A stretch of 64,000 nt of DNA from Neospora caninum Liverpool (lineage: Eukaryota > Apicomplexa > Conoidasida > Eucoccidiorida > Sarcocystidae). Below the pieces are notes generated by a model. It searched no databases. It had not been told where the DNA came from and saw only the letters and a program-made list of their open reading frames with translations. How positions within the stretch are numbered: position 1 is the first letter of the stretch; the number at the start of each line of letters is the position of its first letter. The stretch covers positions 1,884,630 to 1,948,629 of the forward strand of contig NC_018396.1 in the NCBI RefSeq assembly GCF_000208865.1, given 5' to 3'. Both the position numbers and the translations under genes were made by a program. Positions 51,359 to 63,868 of this stretch are shown here, one piece after another.

Positions 51359-54300
51359 AAGATTTTTAACGGAGAACGGGAGTCGCACGCGCAAGTGTAG
51401 ACTCCGATGCGAATCCCTCGAAACAACTTCTCCAAATGCATCCAGCGAAAGAGTCTCGGGTCACGCTTTGTGTGTGGAAAAAAGTCTGTAGTTCCTGCCC
51501 GCTTCCTAAGCTTGAGAAGAGAGGAAGCTTGTGTCCTGTTCCGTGCGTTGTCACCCCGACTACACCGAGGATTATACCTGTACTCAGGCTTGCGTCATGG
51601 AGATGCCTCTGTTGAATGTCCAGTTGTGTGCCCAAAGCTTTAATGTGTCTGCAAAGGCTTGCGGTCCGATCCAAAAATTGAACAAGTGTTCTGGCAAATG
51701 TCACGGGGAACGGGCCCTGCCTCTTGGATTCGGCAGAGTGTTCCCTCTGTGGTTCTATGTCACATGAGAAGTGGCTTCACAAAGCCAAGATTTTCCAAAG
51801 TTTCAAGCGATACTTTGCAATCTTCGGTTTCTGTCTAAAGTGGGATACCGTAAAGTATGAGCTGGGACTCCCTGCGCCAGGTGATGCTTCTCTCCTGTGT
51901 TGGTTGTTGTGATCGCCACTAACCACTGCTATCGGTATGCTGGACGTCTCGTATCCCACCCTTCTATCAGCATGATATTTTCTCGCGTGCGGCACTAACG
52001 GGAGTGGCTTCCCCGCTATTATTGGTTTGCAGGCATACTGTACAAGGCAGCCGCTCCGCATCAGCAGTATGGTCGAGGCTGTTTTGTTCATGGTGTAGGC
52101 TGTTTTGTTCATGGTGTATGTTTTCTTTTCCTGCACCAGTCTCTGCGATATTCCGTCGCTCTTCATTTTTTTGTCTCGGCTGGGAAAACAGCATGACGTC
52201 TAACGACTGCGCCAGTGACTGGCTAAATAGACCTGTCAGTCTGGGCTGGAACTCGTACGAGCAGGCGAGTTGTAAGACAATATGCCATGTTTGAGGAAAT
52301 TTCCAATTCTTAACAGCAAGCAGGTCCGTAAAGGTGGCCGTATAATGAGACGCCGTTTCAGAACAGTTGACACACTGGCGTCCTCAGAGGCCGCGACTGC
52401 AGCAGATTATGCAGTGGCTCATATTTCTCTCTGTTACTTGAGCGTGGTCTCAACAACACCAGCACACGCACCACTTGTGCGGAGGACTAATTACGTGTTC
52501 TCTCACGAGCTACGCAGGAAACCAAGAAGCCCTCGTACAGGGTGTGTCCCCATTTGAGTGATTAATTCCTGGAACCCCCTGGAAGTGAGCAGATGCATGG
52601 CCCGACTACGTTCGGTTACTCGCGTCGGCAAAAGTAGCTGAGAAAGTTGATCTGACAACTCGGCGGCCGCATCAAGTTATATAGAAGAGTGAGAACTGGC
52701 ATCTATATGAACATAATTGATTTGTGTACTGACGCTCGTTTTCTCGAAAAGCTTCCGTGTGATGACACAAACCCCCGCTCTCCATGAAACACACTCTAGA
52801 GCGGAGAGCGGCTGGGAACTGAAGTCCGCATACATTTACCGGCAATCACGAAAATCATGCTAGTAGAATGCCGACACTATGTCCTCAATTTCAAGGGTAT
52901 CCGTATTCATCCACGTATTCGAAGAGAGAGGTGGAAAGTGTCGGGGAAAAGACCGATCGTCCCCCAACCGTTTCCACACCAAGAGGTTTCCGATAATTTT
53001 CGTAAATCAGCTGACACACACAGCAGCCGAGGCTACCGGAGATAATCGGGTTTTCGCGTAGCATGAAAGGTTGATTCTGCAGCTGCGTAGTTTCTCCTCC
53101 ATTAAGGGGCAAGTATTGTTTTGCGCCAATGTTTGATTTTACAGCCACGAGGAAGACACATTCCTGCAGGACTAACCAGCAGCATCTCTGTGAGGTTCCG
53201 TCAGGGACGTTGCGAACGAGTAGAGAGACAGTCGCAAAAGGGGTAGAGCTGGTAACTTCGTTGTTCTTATAAAGAACCACTCGGTGGCCTCTTCTCTGCA
53301 AAGTTTTTTGAAAATGGGGCTGGCAGGTGAGTCCGTGTATGTAGCGGGAGGTCTACAGTCCCAGCCAGAAAGGTATCATCCCAATGCATGCAAATGTAGG
53401 TGGGGCTCTACAAATGCTTTCTTCAACTATATGGAAGACCGTCGGCCACTATGCTCATCACCTTTGACTTAGACGGCCCAGCGATGGAATATTACTTTTG
53501 GGAGAGCATCACTTAATCATGACCGGGAAACGTTTTCACGGTTTTCACGGTCTTTCGTCTCCACCCCACACACGAGGGAGACTCACATTTTGGCAGTACA
53601 CTGTAATAGACCGGAGAACAACTTCAGGCATTTGTGGCTATGTGTGCGTTCTCTCTCTGCCGCATAAATGAGATACTTTTTGCTTTTCGAGACTGCACAG
53701 AGCCGACTCCGCTACACCCCACTGGGAGAGGCGCTTCTGTCCACGGTATGGTATTCAAACAACAGTGTTTTCCAAATGTTCGAACTCGAAAGAAGCAGGC
53801 AAAAAAGCAGGGAACCCTTATGTCGGCTACGTCCCATCAGCGTTTGACAATGCATTTTTTTTGTTTTTGCTGCATCTGAGGAAGAGCATTCTCCACACCT
53901 ACTGCATGCGGATTCGGCTTCACCAGAGCCTGCTCGATTGAAATTTTCTTGTTTTCAATCGCTTCCGCTGTCGTCTACCTGGTCATCGTCAAGAGATTTG
54001 GCATGAAAGGAGTCGTTTGTCAACAGAGGAGTCCCGTGGATATATCGAAGCTAGAACAGCAGTAACGCTCCTGCGAGTCAGACTGAAAAGTTTCCTTTGA
54101 CACTAAAGGCCCACTGCGGGCCTGGCCAGCAGTCAGACTCGTTAACAAGACACAAAGAGAATCCGTGGCATGGTGGCATAGGCTCTGCGTTTCGCGATTC
54201 TGATGTTTGTATCCCCCGGTTGTCTGCTCACATGGTTAGAAAACATCCGAAGTTCTTGTTGGTCATCAGATATTCAGTCGCTGATAGTGGTGGCAAATAC

Positions 54301-54435
54301 CTTTTTCAGACAAAACTCCATCGCGAGGATTCACTGAGCAGCAGCCAGTTCTTTGATTCGTGTTGCGAAAGCTCGCAGTAAGAAACTGTCATGGAAGTGC
54401 AAAAACTCTTTTGGGGAACCTGCCCTAGTGGAAAA
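51359..54435. other. Intergenic stretch, 3' flank of Cys-patch gene and upstream of TPR gene
   Basis: This 3-kb stretch is more AT-rich than the coding regions. It holds the 3' untranslated region of the preceding gene and presumably the promoter of the TPR gene. Open frames at 52282-52557 (plus), 52891-53301 (minus) and 54097-54381 (plus) are 60-140 codons long. They have no recognisable domain, and I could not pair them by splice phase, so I do not call them genes. A 21-bp tandem duplication lies at 52076-52117. Confidence 0.5.
52076..52117 (+). repeat. 21-bp perfect tandem duplication
   Basis: Two identical 21-base units (52076-52096 and 52097-52117) directly abut in non-coding DNA downstream of the Cys-patch gene. 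Confidence 0.95.
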
Positions 54436-57400
54436 ATGCACGCCACGGAGACACGAGACACTGTGGCGCGGGCCGCATACAAGGTAAGCAACGAAAAACA
54501 GCGTTATTGGTTAATGCAGATGTGTGTGTCTCTTGGGTAATAATAGAAGTTTCGGTGTGCCTGTGACGGTCTGACGAACGGGGTGGACGCACGACGAGAA
54601 TATTCTCGTTGTACAGGCTTGTGCATCCGCACAGGTGGAGTCCATGGCAAAGAAACTCAATTTCTGCTCGCACATACTTGCCGCCGGAGGTAGGACCCTG
54701 TAGATCAGCTAGAAACTGTTTTATGAAGATCAACGACCAGATGACTCGGAAGAAACAGTACTAATATTCCATTATTAGTTTTCCTTATAGGGAAAGCGGA
54801 CGCAATGGGCTTGCCCACACCATTTTTTGAGCACTATTTGAAAAGAGAACAAATATGTTGTTTCAGGAGGCCCGTTGAGCGTCGCGTGAGGACGACGAAA
54901 AAGTCTCCAGTTTGAGCAACAGAAGTCATTGTCGTCGGGTTTCCGTTGATGTAGCCAGTCCGACCTGCCAAAGTGGGTACTCGAAGTCTCCATTAGCCTG
55001 CTGCTGTTCATAGAACTTCCATCTTCACTAGGTTTAGTTCTCCGGAAGTGGAACTGACGTTCAGGCATGGCCACTGGCTTCCTTGAAAAAACAATGAACG
55101 TCGTGATCCTGGTTCAGAGACACTGAACTTCACGATCCTGCGTCTGTCTGAGGTGGCTGCATCAGTACGGCGTGCAGCTGCTGAGGACCCTAAACTTACA
55201 AACCCAATACCGTCTCTAGACCTAGAATGATGCAACTACACACCGTGTGTGGGACGTCTTGGTGCAGGACAAGCAACAGAAGGAGCAGAACAGCTCAGGA
55301 AATTAATATCCTTCCTAACTGATAATCAATTTGGCGCCGACGCATGGCTGCGGCTCACCCTCCTCGAAGCGACTCACAGTAACCTGCTGTGTCTTCTCCT
55401 GATGACCGGTCACATGGTGGAGGCCACAGAACAAGCTCAGACAGTGTTGGAACTACAGCACACCTTTGGGCTTGATACCCTCACTAGCGCAGCAGTCCAC
55501 TTGAACATCTGTTCATTGCTTTCTCAAGCGAAGCAGTAAGCGTAAAAAAACGAACCCGTCAGAACCACGACACGAGACAGCCTCGTTCGGCGTGTATTCG
55601 TTTCATAGGCCAGCTCCATTGCAGTTGGAAAGAAAGGCAACTTCAGTCACTCATAGCGCCGCCAGTCGAACGCTGAGTAGGTAGGTGGAAAGTGTTGCAT
55701 TCGTTCTACAGTACCCGTTCGACAGCACCTGTTTCGTGGTCCCACATGCCATCTGGACAGGCACGAAGCATTTGTAGACCTGTGCTTTTCAGATACTTGC
55801 CTCGCGGGGCTTTTCGAATGGGTCCGTCAAAAGTAATTGAGATGGCACGGGATGGGCAATGTTTCGTCAAACAGGCGACCGTATAAATCCCGCTTCCACG
55901 GCAAAAATTCTAGTGACATTGCTTTTCCGCGTCCTTTTCCTGTGTTTTTGTTCCATAGGCATTCCGATGCCCTCATACATGCTAGCTATGCAGCTGGTAT
56001 TCTTCAAAGGCATGCTAAAAAAAATTCTGCTGACCTTTTGCCAGGTACAACGCCAGAGTTTCTCAGTTCTGCGACAGCCAAAAAGGAATAATGTGTTCCT
56101 CATCGGAACTGATGAATAACGCAACGAATGCGTGCGCAAATGTAGAGTTTACTCGGAAGCGTCCGTCTTCGGCTTTCCCGGACACAATCACACCGTGACG
56201 GGTGGACTCTTTGGACACACTATGCGTTTCGTGTTGGGAAGTTGAATACAAATCCAACTATACAAGCACTGTAAGTATATGTCTTTCTCGCAGCAAACTC
56301 CAGAGCTCGAACAGAAGAAAATACTATGTATTCAAATGACTATACGCAATCGTGTGTCTACATGGATCGTTCGAGTGCTTGAGGAATTTTCGCATCCCTT
56401 TGAGAAGTCATGCGTAGCGAGATACCGTAGACGCCGGTTTGCTACAGCACGTAGAACAGCTGCGTATTAATCTAGACACCACGGAAGGAAAGAGGCGTTT
56501 GAGCATGTAATGGCGACTGTTGTCGACTCGATTCTGTGCAGAGTTCGCACTCTCCCTTGCAGCAGGCACAAGCCACTGTGGCGAATCTCATGTGTGCTCT
56601 CTAACAGGCGACTATGCCGCACTCCTGGTTGCATCTCATTATAGCGTGGGTGTCCAGAAGGAGTATCTACATATCAAAGACGCTGTTCTCAGCTACAGTA
56701 TCGCTTTGCGCATCGCAACGACAAGTCTTGGAAAGAAACATCCCATGATTCCTCTTCTCCGGGAAGGCATTTCGGCCCTGCGAAACGTGAGTTCCGCAGG
56801 CATCCTATCCTCATTGTTTCGCCTCTCCTCTTCAGCGTGGAAAGCTGTCGTTGAGCTGCAACCCTGGGTAGCGTGCGAGGGTTGGCTTCCATGCAGAAAG
56901 CGTTTCAGATTATTCGAATAACGGTCTTCTTGCTGCAGGAGCAATGTTTACATGCCCATCCTCCTCACTTATATACGATTCGTTGAATCCGTCTGTCTGG
57001 GCATGTCAGTCAGGCCACCTCGTTCGTCCGGCCACAACGAATATGCCTCGTCATTTTTCAGATATTTCCCTTAGGTCTCCATCTCACAGGGGTGAGCTAC
57101 TATTTCTTCCTCTTTGGAAAACCTCCAACTCTCCGCCATGACAGGATCGATCCCAAACAAATGGCACATGAGACGGGTAGCGACGCTGAAATCCTCTTAC
57201 CTACGATTCCAAATGTTGCTGCTGAGTTTCGCGTAGGAAGGATCGATCCCGAAAAAAACCGTGGAGTTGCCGAGTCAGTCAATTCCCTCAGGAAGTGGAA
57301 TAGACCTGCTTCCTGCCTTCAGGTGACATACAACGAAGCAAAACACTTACGCGGGCACGCGGCGGTGAATGTGGATTGTGGGTGCCGCTTCAACGTTACA

Positions 57401-60100
57401 GTGCTGCTTGCTGGATTCTGCAACGCCAGCCGATACCCCAGCCGTCCTTTCTGTCACCGCATCTGTCCGTAAAGCAACCCCCACCGCCATACGAAGTTCT
57501 TCCCGAGCATTACTGTTTACAGGGGTCAAAAGCTCTACGGATAGAAGGGGCCCACGCACGAATCTGGTCAGCATCAGAAATAAGGAAGGTACGCATCAAG
57601 GAATATTTGCCGACAGTATCTGGAGTAAGACGTGTATCTGCCACTTCCAAATTGTGTCAGCTAAGAATGCAGAGTGCCGACGAATCTGACGCCTATTTTC
57701 ATCTATTTGCAAAGACTAAATTAGCACAGCAATGAAGCAAATGTCGGTGGAGGCTTCAGTCTTGCGTTGCAGAAGTGGCTGTCTGCTCCCCTCTCATCTC
57801 TCGGCAGGCCGTGACGATCACCTGAGGTCTTAATTGATAGAGGCACTTGACTTATGTCCCCCCCCCCAAAGGACAAATATTCATAACAGGAAACATTCAC
57901 AGTCTGGCTCTAACTTTTCGATGGGCAAGTGCGATATTCTACGGGTCTCCTGCGGCAGAACAACTTTTTGAAAAGGGAAGACTACTGCGTGACAGACGCT
58001 GCGGAACGCGGTCTCGACGAACTTCTGTCAAGCCGGGAAAACCAAGGCGTTGATAAATTATTCCAACAGTGCATTGCTGAGTACAGATGCTTGAAATTCA
58101 TCACAAAACACTTCAGGTAAGCCTGTTGATTTCTTGGAAGAGAGCCGCGGAGCGTCTGGCAGCCAGTCACGCTTCCTCCAGTTCTGGTCTTCTTAGGATC
58201 GCTCGGTAGGCAGTTTCACGTGATGCAAAAACCTACGGTGAGAAGTTTGGACGGTTCTAATCGAAACAGAGATTGCCTTGCTTCTGACTGTATCCCCCAA
58301 CGACGACCCTTGTGAGTAAAAGCCTTGGTCGTTGCTAGTTGGTACTATTTGACAGCGTGAAGGGTTTGTTTGAGTCTGTGCTGGTGTGTGACGTATGGGA
58401 TGTTCCAGCGGTCACGAGTGTCACGAGTCTGGCGGTGAGAATGATGAAGCCGATGGTCCAGAAAAAGCACCGCAAATTACCGGTGCCATTATCATGCAGA
58501 CCAGAGAGACCAGTACTCCTCGGTAGGTTTCCAGCGCATCGCTACATGCTACATGAATCAGAGGATTCCCGTGGAAGGGTTGTTGGTTCAGCAATCACAC
58601 GCAAAACGCTGTCTTCTGATGGTTTAAGAGCTTTGAACGGTTCCGCTGTCATTTCTGGAGTACTACGAAAGTGTTCTGTTTTGCCTAACTACACGGTCTG
58701 AGCTAGACAATGTACCAGTTTGATGATTTTGAAACCAGACACTACTGATTGGTTAAGTGGAGGTCTTGATGTCCTGGGTATTAGTAGTATCCTTAGTTAT
58801 ATTAACTTCCGTGTTCTGTATAGGCCGGGACATCGGGGCTTCAGGGGTTGTTAAAAAAAACATGTTTGTTATCTCTTCAACAGAGTGGGCACATGTAACG
58901 TTTTTTCCACGATAGGATCCCCTTTCGTGTGCCGCCTGAATCGAAGGAATGTTCGGCTACCGGGGGTGTCTCCCAACGATGTGCAGAATAACGACGCCAA
59001 ACGCAAGTTGCAGGCCATCGAGTGCTGTAGCTAGCGGGACGAGAATTTCAGTTGGAGGGCACAGCATCAATGTGAATCTAAACGATTTATGTGAACACGC
59101 AACGACCTCAGGGTCTTCTGCGATTCATTGTTCGGGCATGTCACTGTCATCCAACAGGCTTAGCCCATCAAATAGAGAATGCACTCCTGCTGTCGTCGCG
59201 AACGACCAGCTAACGTGCTCAGCAGGAGTGCAATGCGAGCTACTACGGGATTCACACTGGAAGCACTTGGAAAGCAAGAGCTCTGCCACAAGTCTTCCGT
59301 ATCAAGAAGATCTCAATGATAGCCGACGGGGTTCTGAGCGGCGGCGAGTCAGCTTCTCGGAGAATGCTGCCGAAATTATCTTTCGAGAAGGAAAGGAACC
59401 ATATCAATCAGACGATGCACAAGAGCTCTCTTTTTCCGCAATCGGCGACGGGCCACCTCTCAATTTTGGAGAATCAGTCACTTCTTCAAAAAACTGGCGC
59501 GTTGCAGAGAAAATTCGAGGGTCGGAGGAGGAGATTCCCGTCTCCAATGCTATCGATTCTAACTCGGGCGACGACAACGAAAGAAGTGAAAGTGATGAGG
59601 AAACGTCATCTACAACTGGAGCAATGTCCCCCTGTAACATTCCCACTTCTACACCAACGCATTCGAGCCTGAGAGCGAAAGGGCGGCCATTTAAACGTCC
59701 GAAAAGTGGTGGTCGTCGAGTGAGTTTTCAAGAAGAAGCGCAAGTTCGTTTTGCATGCGAATCAAACTATCTAGGTCCCTTATCCGAAGACCAAGTTGTG
59801 AAAATGACAAAGGGTTATTTGAGAAGTCTGCTCGCTAATTCCATTGCATGCAGGCAAAGCCCGTCAACGAGGCGGCCTACACCGTGGCCGCAGCCGCTGA
59901 CCAAAACAGCGGATGTCAAACTGCCGACCTTGGAGAGCGAGGAGGCAAAAAAACTATCGAATTCTTATGTGATCAATCTCACTTCGAGAACAGCTTTAGC
60001 TTCTGAGGCAGCCACTATTGTTGGGGACCTGATCTGTCACGCAAGTATGCGTGCATCCAAGAAACACTGGCCAGAACAAGATCGTCCGGCAGAGCTTTGA
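54436..60100 (+). CDS. TPR-like protein with two RVxF protein phosphatase 1 docking motifs
   Basis: Ten exons: 54436..54483, 54617..54689, 55268..55535, 55959..56044, 56608..56786, 57062..57322, 57430..57588, 57959..58116, 58409..58522, 59014..60100. All junction phases agree, for 810 residues. Residues 1-220 are amphipathic helices in a TPR-like pattern, for example EGAEQLRKLISFL, ALIHASYAAGILQRHAKKN, YLHIKDAVLSYSIALRIA and KKHPMIPLLREGISALRN. TPR regions bind partner proteins. The last exon is disordered and carries RRVSFSENA (RVSF at residues 560-563) and RRVSFQEEA (684-687). RVxF followed by an acidic residue is the standard PP1 docking form, so this is probably a PP1 regulatory or targeting subunit. 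Least certain parts are the start of exon 7 (57430 or 57442) and the join to exon 10. The ATG at 58949 could instead start a separate 383-residue gene in the same frame. Confidence 0.6.
57856..57867 (+). repeat. Short poly-C tract in intron 7 of the TPR gene
   Basis: About ten consecutive C residues lie in the intron between proposed exons 7 and 8. Confidence 0.8.
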
Positions 60101-60668
60101 CCGATTGAAGACGTGTTTCACTAACATCGGTGTAACTGTGGTGCAGTGTGTAAGACGAGTTCATGAGCTGTGGTACTAGGTATATGGAAAAACTGACAAC
60201 GTTGGAACTCTGGGGCTACCGTAAAATCTGTTTTCCATCAAAACTCAAGCTGACTCTGTAGTGGGTCACTACGGACACTCGCCCACTGGTGCTATTCCGT
60301 TCTGTACACGCCAAACGATTCTCAATGCCCCATTGTATGCAATATCCAGCCTTCTGTTTTCCCAGAAGCAAGCAACAAAACTGCTCAACGAGCAAACTCT
60401 GCGAAACTTCAGCTTTCTGGAAACTTTCGTTGCCAATCATCAGGCCTACCAGAAATCCTCACTGGTGCTAGCCAACAAGCATTTAAAGGGAGACCGCCAG
60501 CCAATCACGAGGCAAAAGGATCCAATTTGCTTTTGCGTACACTACCGAGATACCAGGCTTTGCTCGGCTAGACAGTGCTTGCTTCGTATGTGTAGTGTAC
60601 GGCCTCCATGCCTCGCTGTTTGTTCCTTGACGAATGGAGTACGTGTCCTCCTCTACATTGCCATAGGT
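60101..60668. other. Convergent intergenic region
   Basis: The plus-strand TPR gene and the minus-strand gene that follows both end into this 568-base stretch. It should hold their 3' untranslated regions. I see no supported exon; the plus-strand open frame at 60261-60746 runs into the opposite gene and has no splice partners. Confidence 0.55.
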
Positions 60669-62848
60669 TCATTTGGAACCGTATGTTTGTGTGGCCGGTT
60701 TCGTGCCCCCCCTCTTGGGCAATACAAGTTGCCTTTTGAATGTTGAAGATCCAAAGCTGCTCGCTGGTTGCAACTTGTTGTCATGGTCCCTACCCACATC
60801 CGAACTCGGGCCGCGCTGACAGGGGTCACACACCGATTGGTAAGATGCAGATGTGACGCAGCCGAGGCTATTTACTGAGTCTGCTAGCAGAAGCTCTATC
60901 TCCTTCGTGGTGGACGTGACGTCAAGTCTCGGTATGGGCGATGATGATAGAGTGCAGGCCCTTGCCTGTAGGGAGCTCTCAAGACGAAACCCAGAGGACG
61001 ATACATCTTCGACCGCCTGTAGAGTGGCATAACCACACTGGAATGCGACAACGCATTCAGTCAGCGGGCATATCACCCTCCCCGTACTCACTACCACAGG
61101 GCACGAGTTAAAATCAGCTGGTAATTGCGCAGGCCCAATACTCAGTTCTGCACAACAGTGGCACTGCGGCGCAGTATGAGTAGAGCATGGTTAAGCAGTT
61201 TGTCAGCCGTTTTGAAGCGAAGTGGTTGACTCAATACCCGTTTTAACCCTGGAGGTCTGCAGGATTGTCCGAATCGGAGGATGATTCCTATACATTCGTG
61301 TACTTAAGCATAAATATACTTCCAAGTCCGCGATTGTGTAGTACTACATTCATGTACTTTTTTCGTGTACCCTTTTCCTTCTCCACCAATTCACTCCTGC
61401 TCCCCCCCCCCTCCACTGCGCTGGACGAATAAATTAGTATGTACATATATATATATATATATATGTATTACTGGTTAAAGAATTACGTTGGAAACGCAGA
61501 CATGAAGTCAGGAGTAGTGCTGGCCAGAAATTGATCTGTCGCATTTACGAGATATCTTGATGGGTGTCTTCAAGTATGCAAGCGAACCGAAAAGACTCAC
61601 CGGTGGAGGAGAGGACGTACTGAGACGACCCGGGAGCGCACTGACCATAGCTGTCGAAATCGCGTCACCAGGACCATCGCCGCCGACTCCCTCGGTGTCA
61701 GTCTTCTGCAGCTGACGGAGCTCAGGAAGCACGGTTTTTGAGTATTTTTGCACAGGGGCCTCCAGCACTTCCTTTTGCTTGCAATTGGCTGCAGTAGTTC
61801 ATTCGTAAAAGACATTCACGACCTGGAAAGAATGTTTCGCGTAGAAGCAACTCGGCATGATTCATCGCACGAATTCCTGGCAACGGTAATACGATGGTGA
61901 TGAAAGCAACAGGCACGCAGAAACTGCGTAACCAGTAATTCATTATCTACAATCGCCGCAAAACTGGACCGTGAAAATCTAAATCCACTTGTCTTTGTTC
62001 ACCCTTGACCCCGACACTGAGCATTTGTGCCGATCTTGACCCGTCCCCTCAATTGGTAAGTCCCATGGTGGAGCTCCGGAGCCTGTGTGTAGCGCACGCG
62101 AGCGCTGTTCGTGTAGATAACTCTCTGCTGGCAAGGCACTAGCGTGCTGTCTCCCTTAAGCACTGTTTCTTCTATGTCGGTCGGAAGCGCCCGCCGATGG
62201 GTTGTGATGAGAGGAACTCCAGCGGTGGAACCGGGTAGCGTGTGATGCACTGCACTTACGAGCTGGCTGTTTGCAAATACTGTGGGCAACTACCGAAGAT
62301 ATCGACATACCAGTTGGGGATGCCAGCCTCTATAAGTCCCTTGATGGTAGTTTTTTGATTATGAATGGTCGCCATCCTCCACCATTTTGTGCCACATGAA
62401 CGTGTGAACTCCGGTCATCCCGTGCTGTTCAACCTCCTCTCACTACAGCATGCGGTCACCTTATTTTTTGTTTAGTATCGCTTGTACAGGGGCAGTTACA
62501 ATCAGTACAGACCTGTACAGCCTCAAGTTTGGTCCTAAGCCAAACAGGCTTCCAGTGTAGAAATATGGGTGTACAAGGGTCGCCTAAATAACGTCACTAG
62601 AGTTCTGCTTCCAGTACTAGCATGGTTTCCAGAACAATCGTCCCCGTTTGGTTCAATGCCTTACCGCAGAGAGCAAGGCCGGCATCGTTTGGGTCCCTTT
62701 GTGAATCCACATCTTCTAGAGCAGAAACGATGGTCATGGTCTCCCCCTTCTTTCTGCAGCGCCCATTTTTTTCTCTCGTCACTGGTGCAATTTTCTTCTG
62801 GTACTCTGAATTACGTTCCGTGTTGCCTTTCCTTGGACTCCTGAGCAT
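60669..62848 (-). CDS. Four-exon protein of unknown function
   Basis: Proposed minus-strand exons 62848..62665, 62279..62010, 61788..61601 and 61016..60669 give 329 residues with phases 1, 1 and 0 in agreement. The strongest evidence is the last junction: CCACCG followed by GTGAGT (61601), joined to an acceptor CTACAG (61017), in frame on both sides. The donor of exon 2 (GTCAAG at 62009) is weak and that boundary may be wrong. The start is also uncertain; the true first exon may lie further upstream. I recognise no domain. Exon 2 has a possible beta-rich stretch with RYTQAPELHHGTYQL, exon 3 has a basic/acidic helix (KQKEVLEAPVQKYSKTV) and a Gly/Asp segment, and the C-terminal exon is Ser/Thr-rich with a basic tail. 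It ends tail to tail with the TPR gene. Confidence 0.5.
61445..61466 (+). repeat. (TA)n microsatellite in the last intron of the minus-strand gene
   Basis: A near-perfect alternating TA run of about 20 bases lies within the 584-base last intron of the preceding gene model. Confidence 0.85.
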
Positions 62849-63223
62849 TCCTCTTCCGACTGGCCTTGAGACAGGCCCGCGTTTCTTTGTTCTGAGCCAC
62901 ACAGAGCAGCACTGGAGTACGCTTGAGTAGCCTTGCCTACCGGAAGACGGTGTTCACGCTAGTTGAAAGCTCGCGCAAGCTGTCAAAAACTCAAAAGTTC
63001 CTGCAGTCCTGTTCAGAATGCTGATGAAGCGCATGCTAACAACCCTGAACTTGGATTCAATGCAAAAGGGAAAAAAACATTGTCCACGTGTTGTTTTCTT
63101 TGAGTAATGCATCCGCGATGTACCTGTCGGTGTGCGAAATCAACCACCTGGTAGTCTGCCCAAAGGCGCAAGTAAGCTTCTATATGCAGCGTCTTTGGGA
63201 TTCCTGCTACGTAGAGAAGGTGC
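62849..63223. other. Spacer between two minus-strand genes
   Basis: This 375-base stretch should contain the 3' untranslated region of the coiled-coil gene and the leader or a missed first exon of the next one. The frame of the proposed first exon stays open upstream to at least 62902 but has no ATG there. Confidence 0.4.
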
Positions 63224-63868
63224 TCACTTGGCGGTCTCTTTCTTTCCGTAGTACTCTTCGAGTTGCTTGCGAAGGAATCTGTTGCGCATCTCCCGCTTCC
63301 TCTCCTTTTCCTTGAGGTAGTTTTGGTTTTCGATCTCTCGTTGTTTCTTCTCTTCCAATTCCTTCAGTTTGGCGTTCAGTCTGCGTTCACGGTACTCTTC
63401 TATGGCGAGCATTTTAGCGACCTGAAGCAGATGAAAAAGAGGCGTAGACGAAAGGGCAATACCATCGACACACTGCCCGTCCTAATAAACCAGTCTCTGT
63501 GGCCACTTCGGATGTTTTTCGAGTGGATAGCGTGTACACTGTCGGCGGGACTGCCAGTGACGGCATCGTTGCAAACCCACTACGCCTGACTAGTTCAGGA
63601 GAAACACGATGTGTTACGTAACTCTCATGGCTATACGGGCGTGCAAGGACGACTCTCGCGCCAGAGTTTTCCCTACTAGGTCATGAACTGACCAGAGCAA
63701 ACATCTTGGGAATGACGAAAAACGAAGATCAATCGTGAACCTGCAGAGCTTGTGGGTCCATAGCAATCTTCTGGACGAGTCTGTGTCCTACAATAGGGAC
63801 TCCCGTTACCGAACACTGCTCACCTGAGCAGCCTCGAATTCTCTGCTTCTCCGTTTGCTGTCGAGTGA
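63224..63868 (-). CDS. C-terminal part of a charged coiled-coil protein (5' partial)
   Basis: Two minus-strand exons, 63868..63824 and 63421..63224, join at phase 0 (CTCAG/GTGAGC donor; CTTCAG acceptor) and end at TGA. Together they give the last 80 residues. The sequence is an almost continuous charged helix, running from SLDSKRRSREFEAAQ through EEYRERRLNAKLKELEEKK to LRKQLEEYYGKKETAK. Such Arg/Lys/Glu helices are common in cilium, basal-body and cytoskeleton proteins, but I cannot name the family. The acceptor at 63869-63871 shows that more exons lie upstream, beyond the window. A start within exon 2 (ATG at 63412) is possible but unlikely given the in-frame upstream exon. Confidence 0.7.

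Noticed and set aside
57323..57472. Read-through extension of TPR exon 6 past 57322
   Set aside because: A GTGACA donor after CAG at 57322 gives phase-0 joining to the next exon; the read-through sequence loses the expected composition and stops at 57472.
58949..60100. Separate gene starting at the ATG at 58949
   Set aside because: Possible, but the acceptor at 59013 is in phase with the exon at 58409-58522 and the ATG context is poor. Kept as an alternative in the TPR gene entry.
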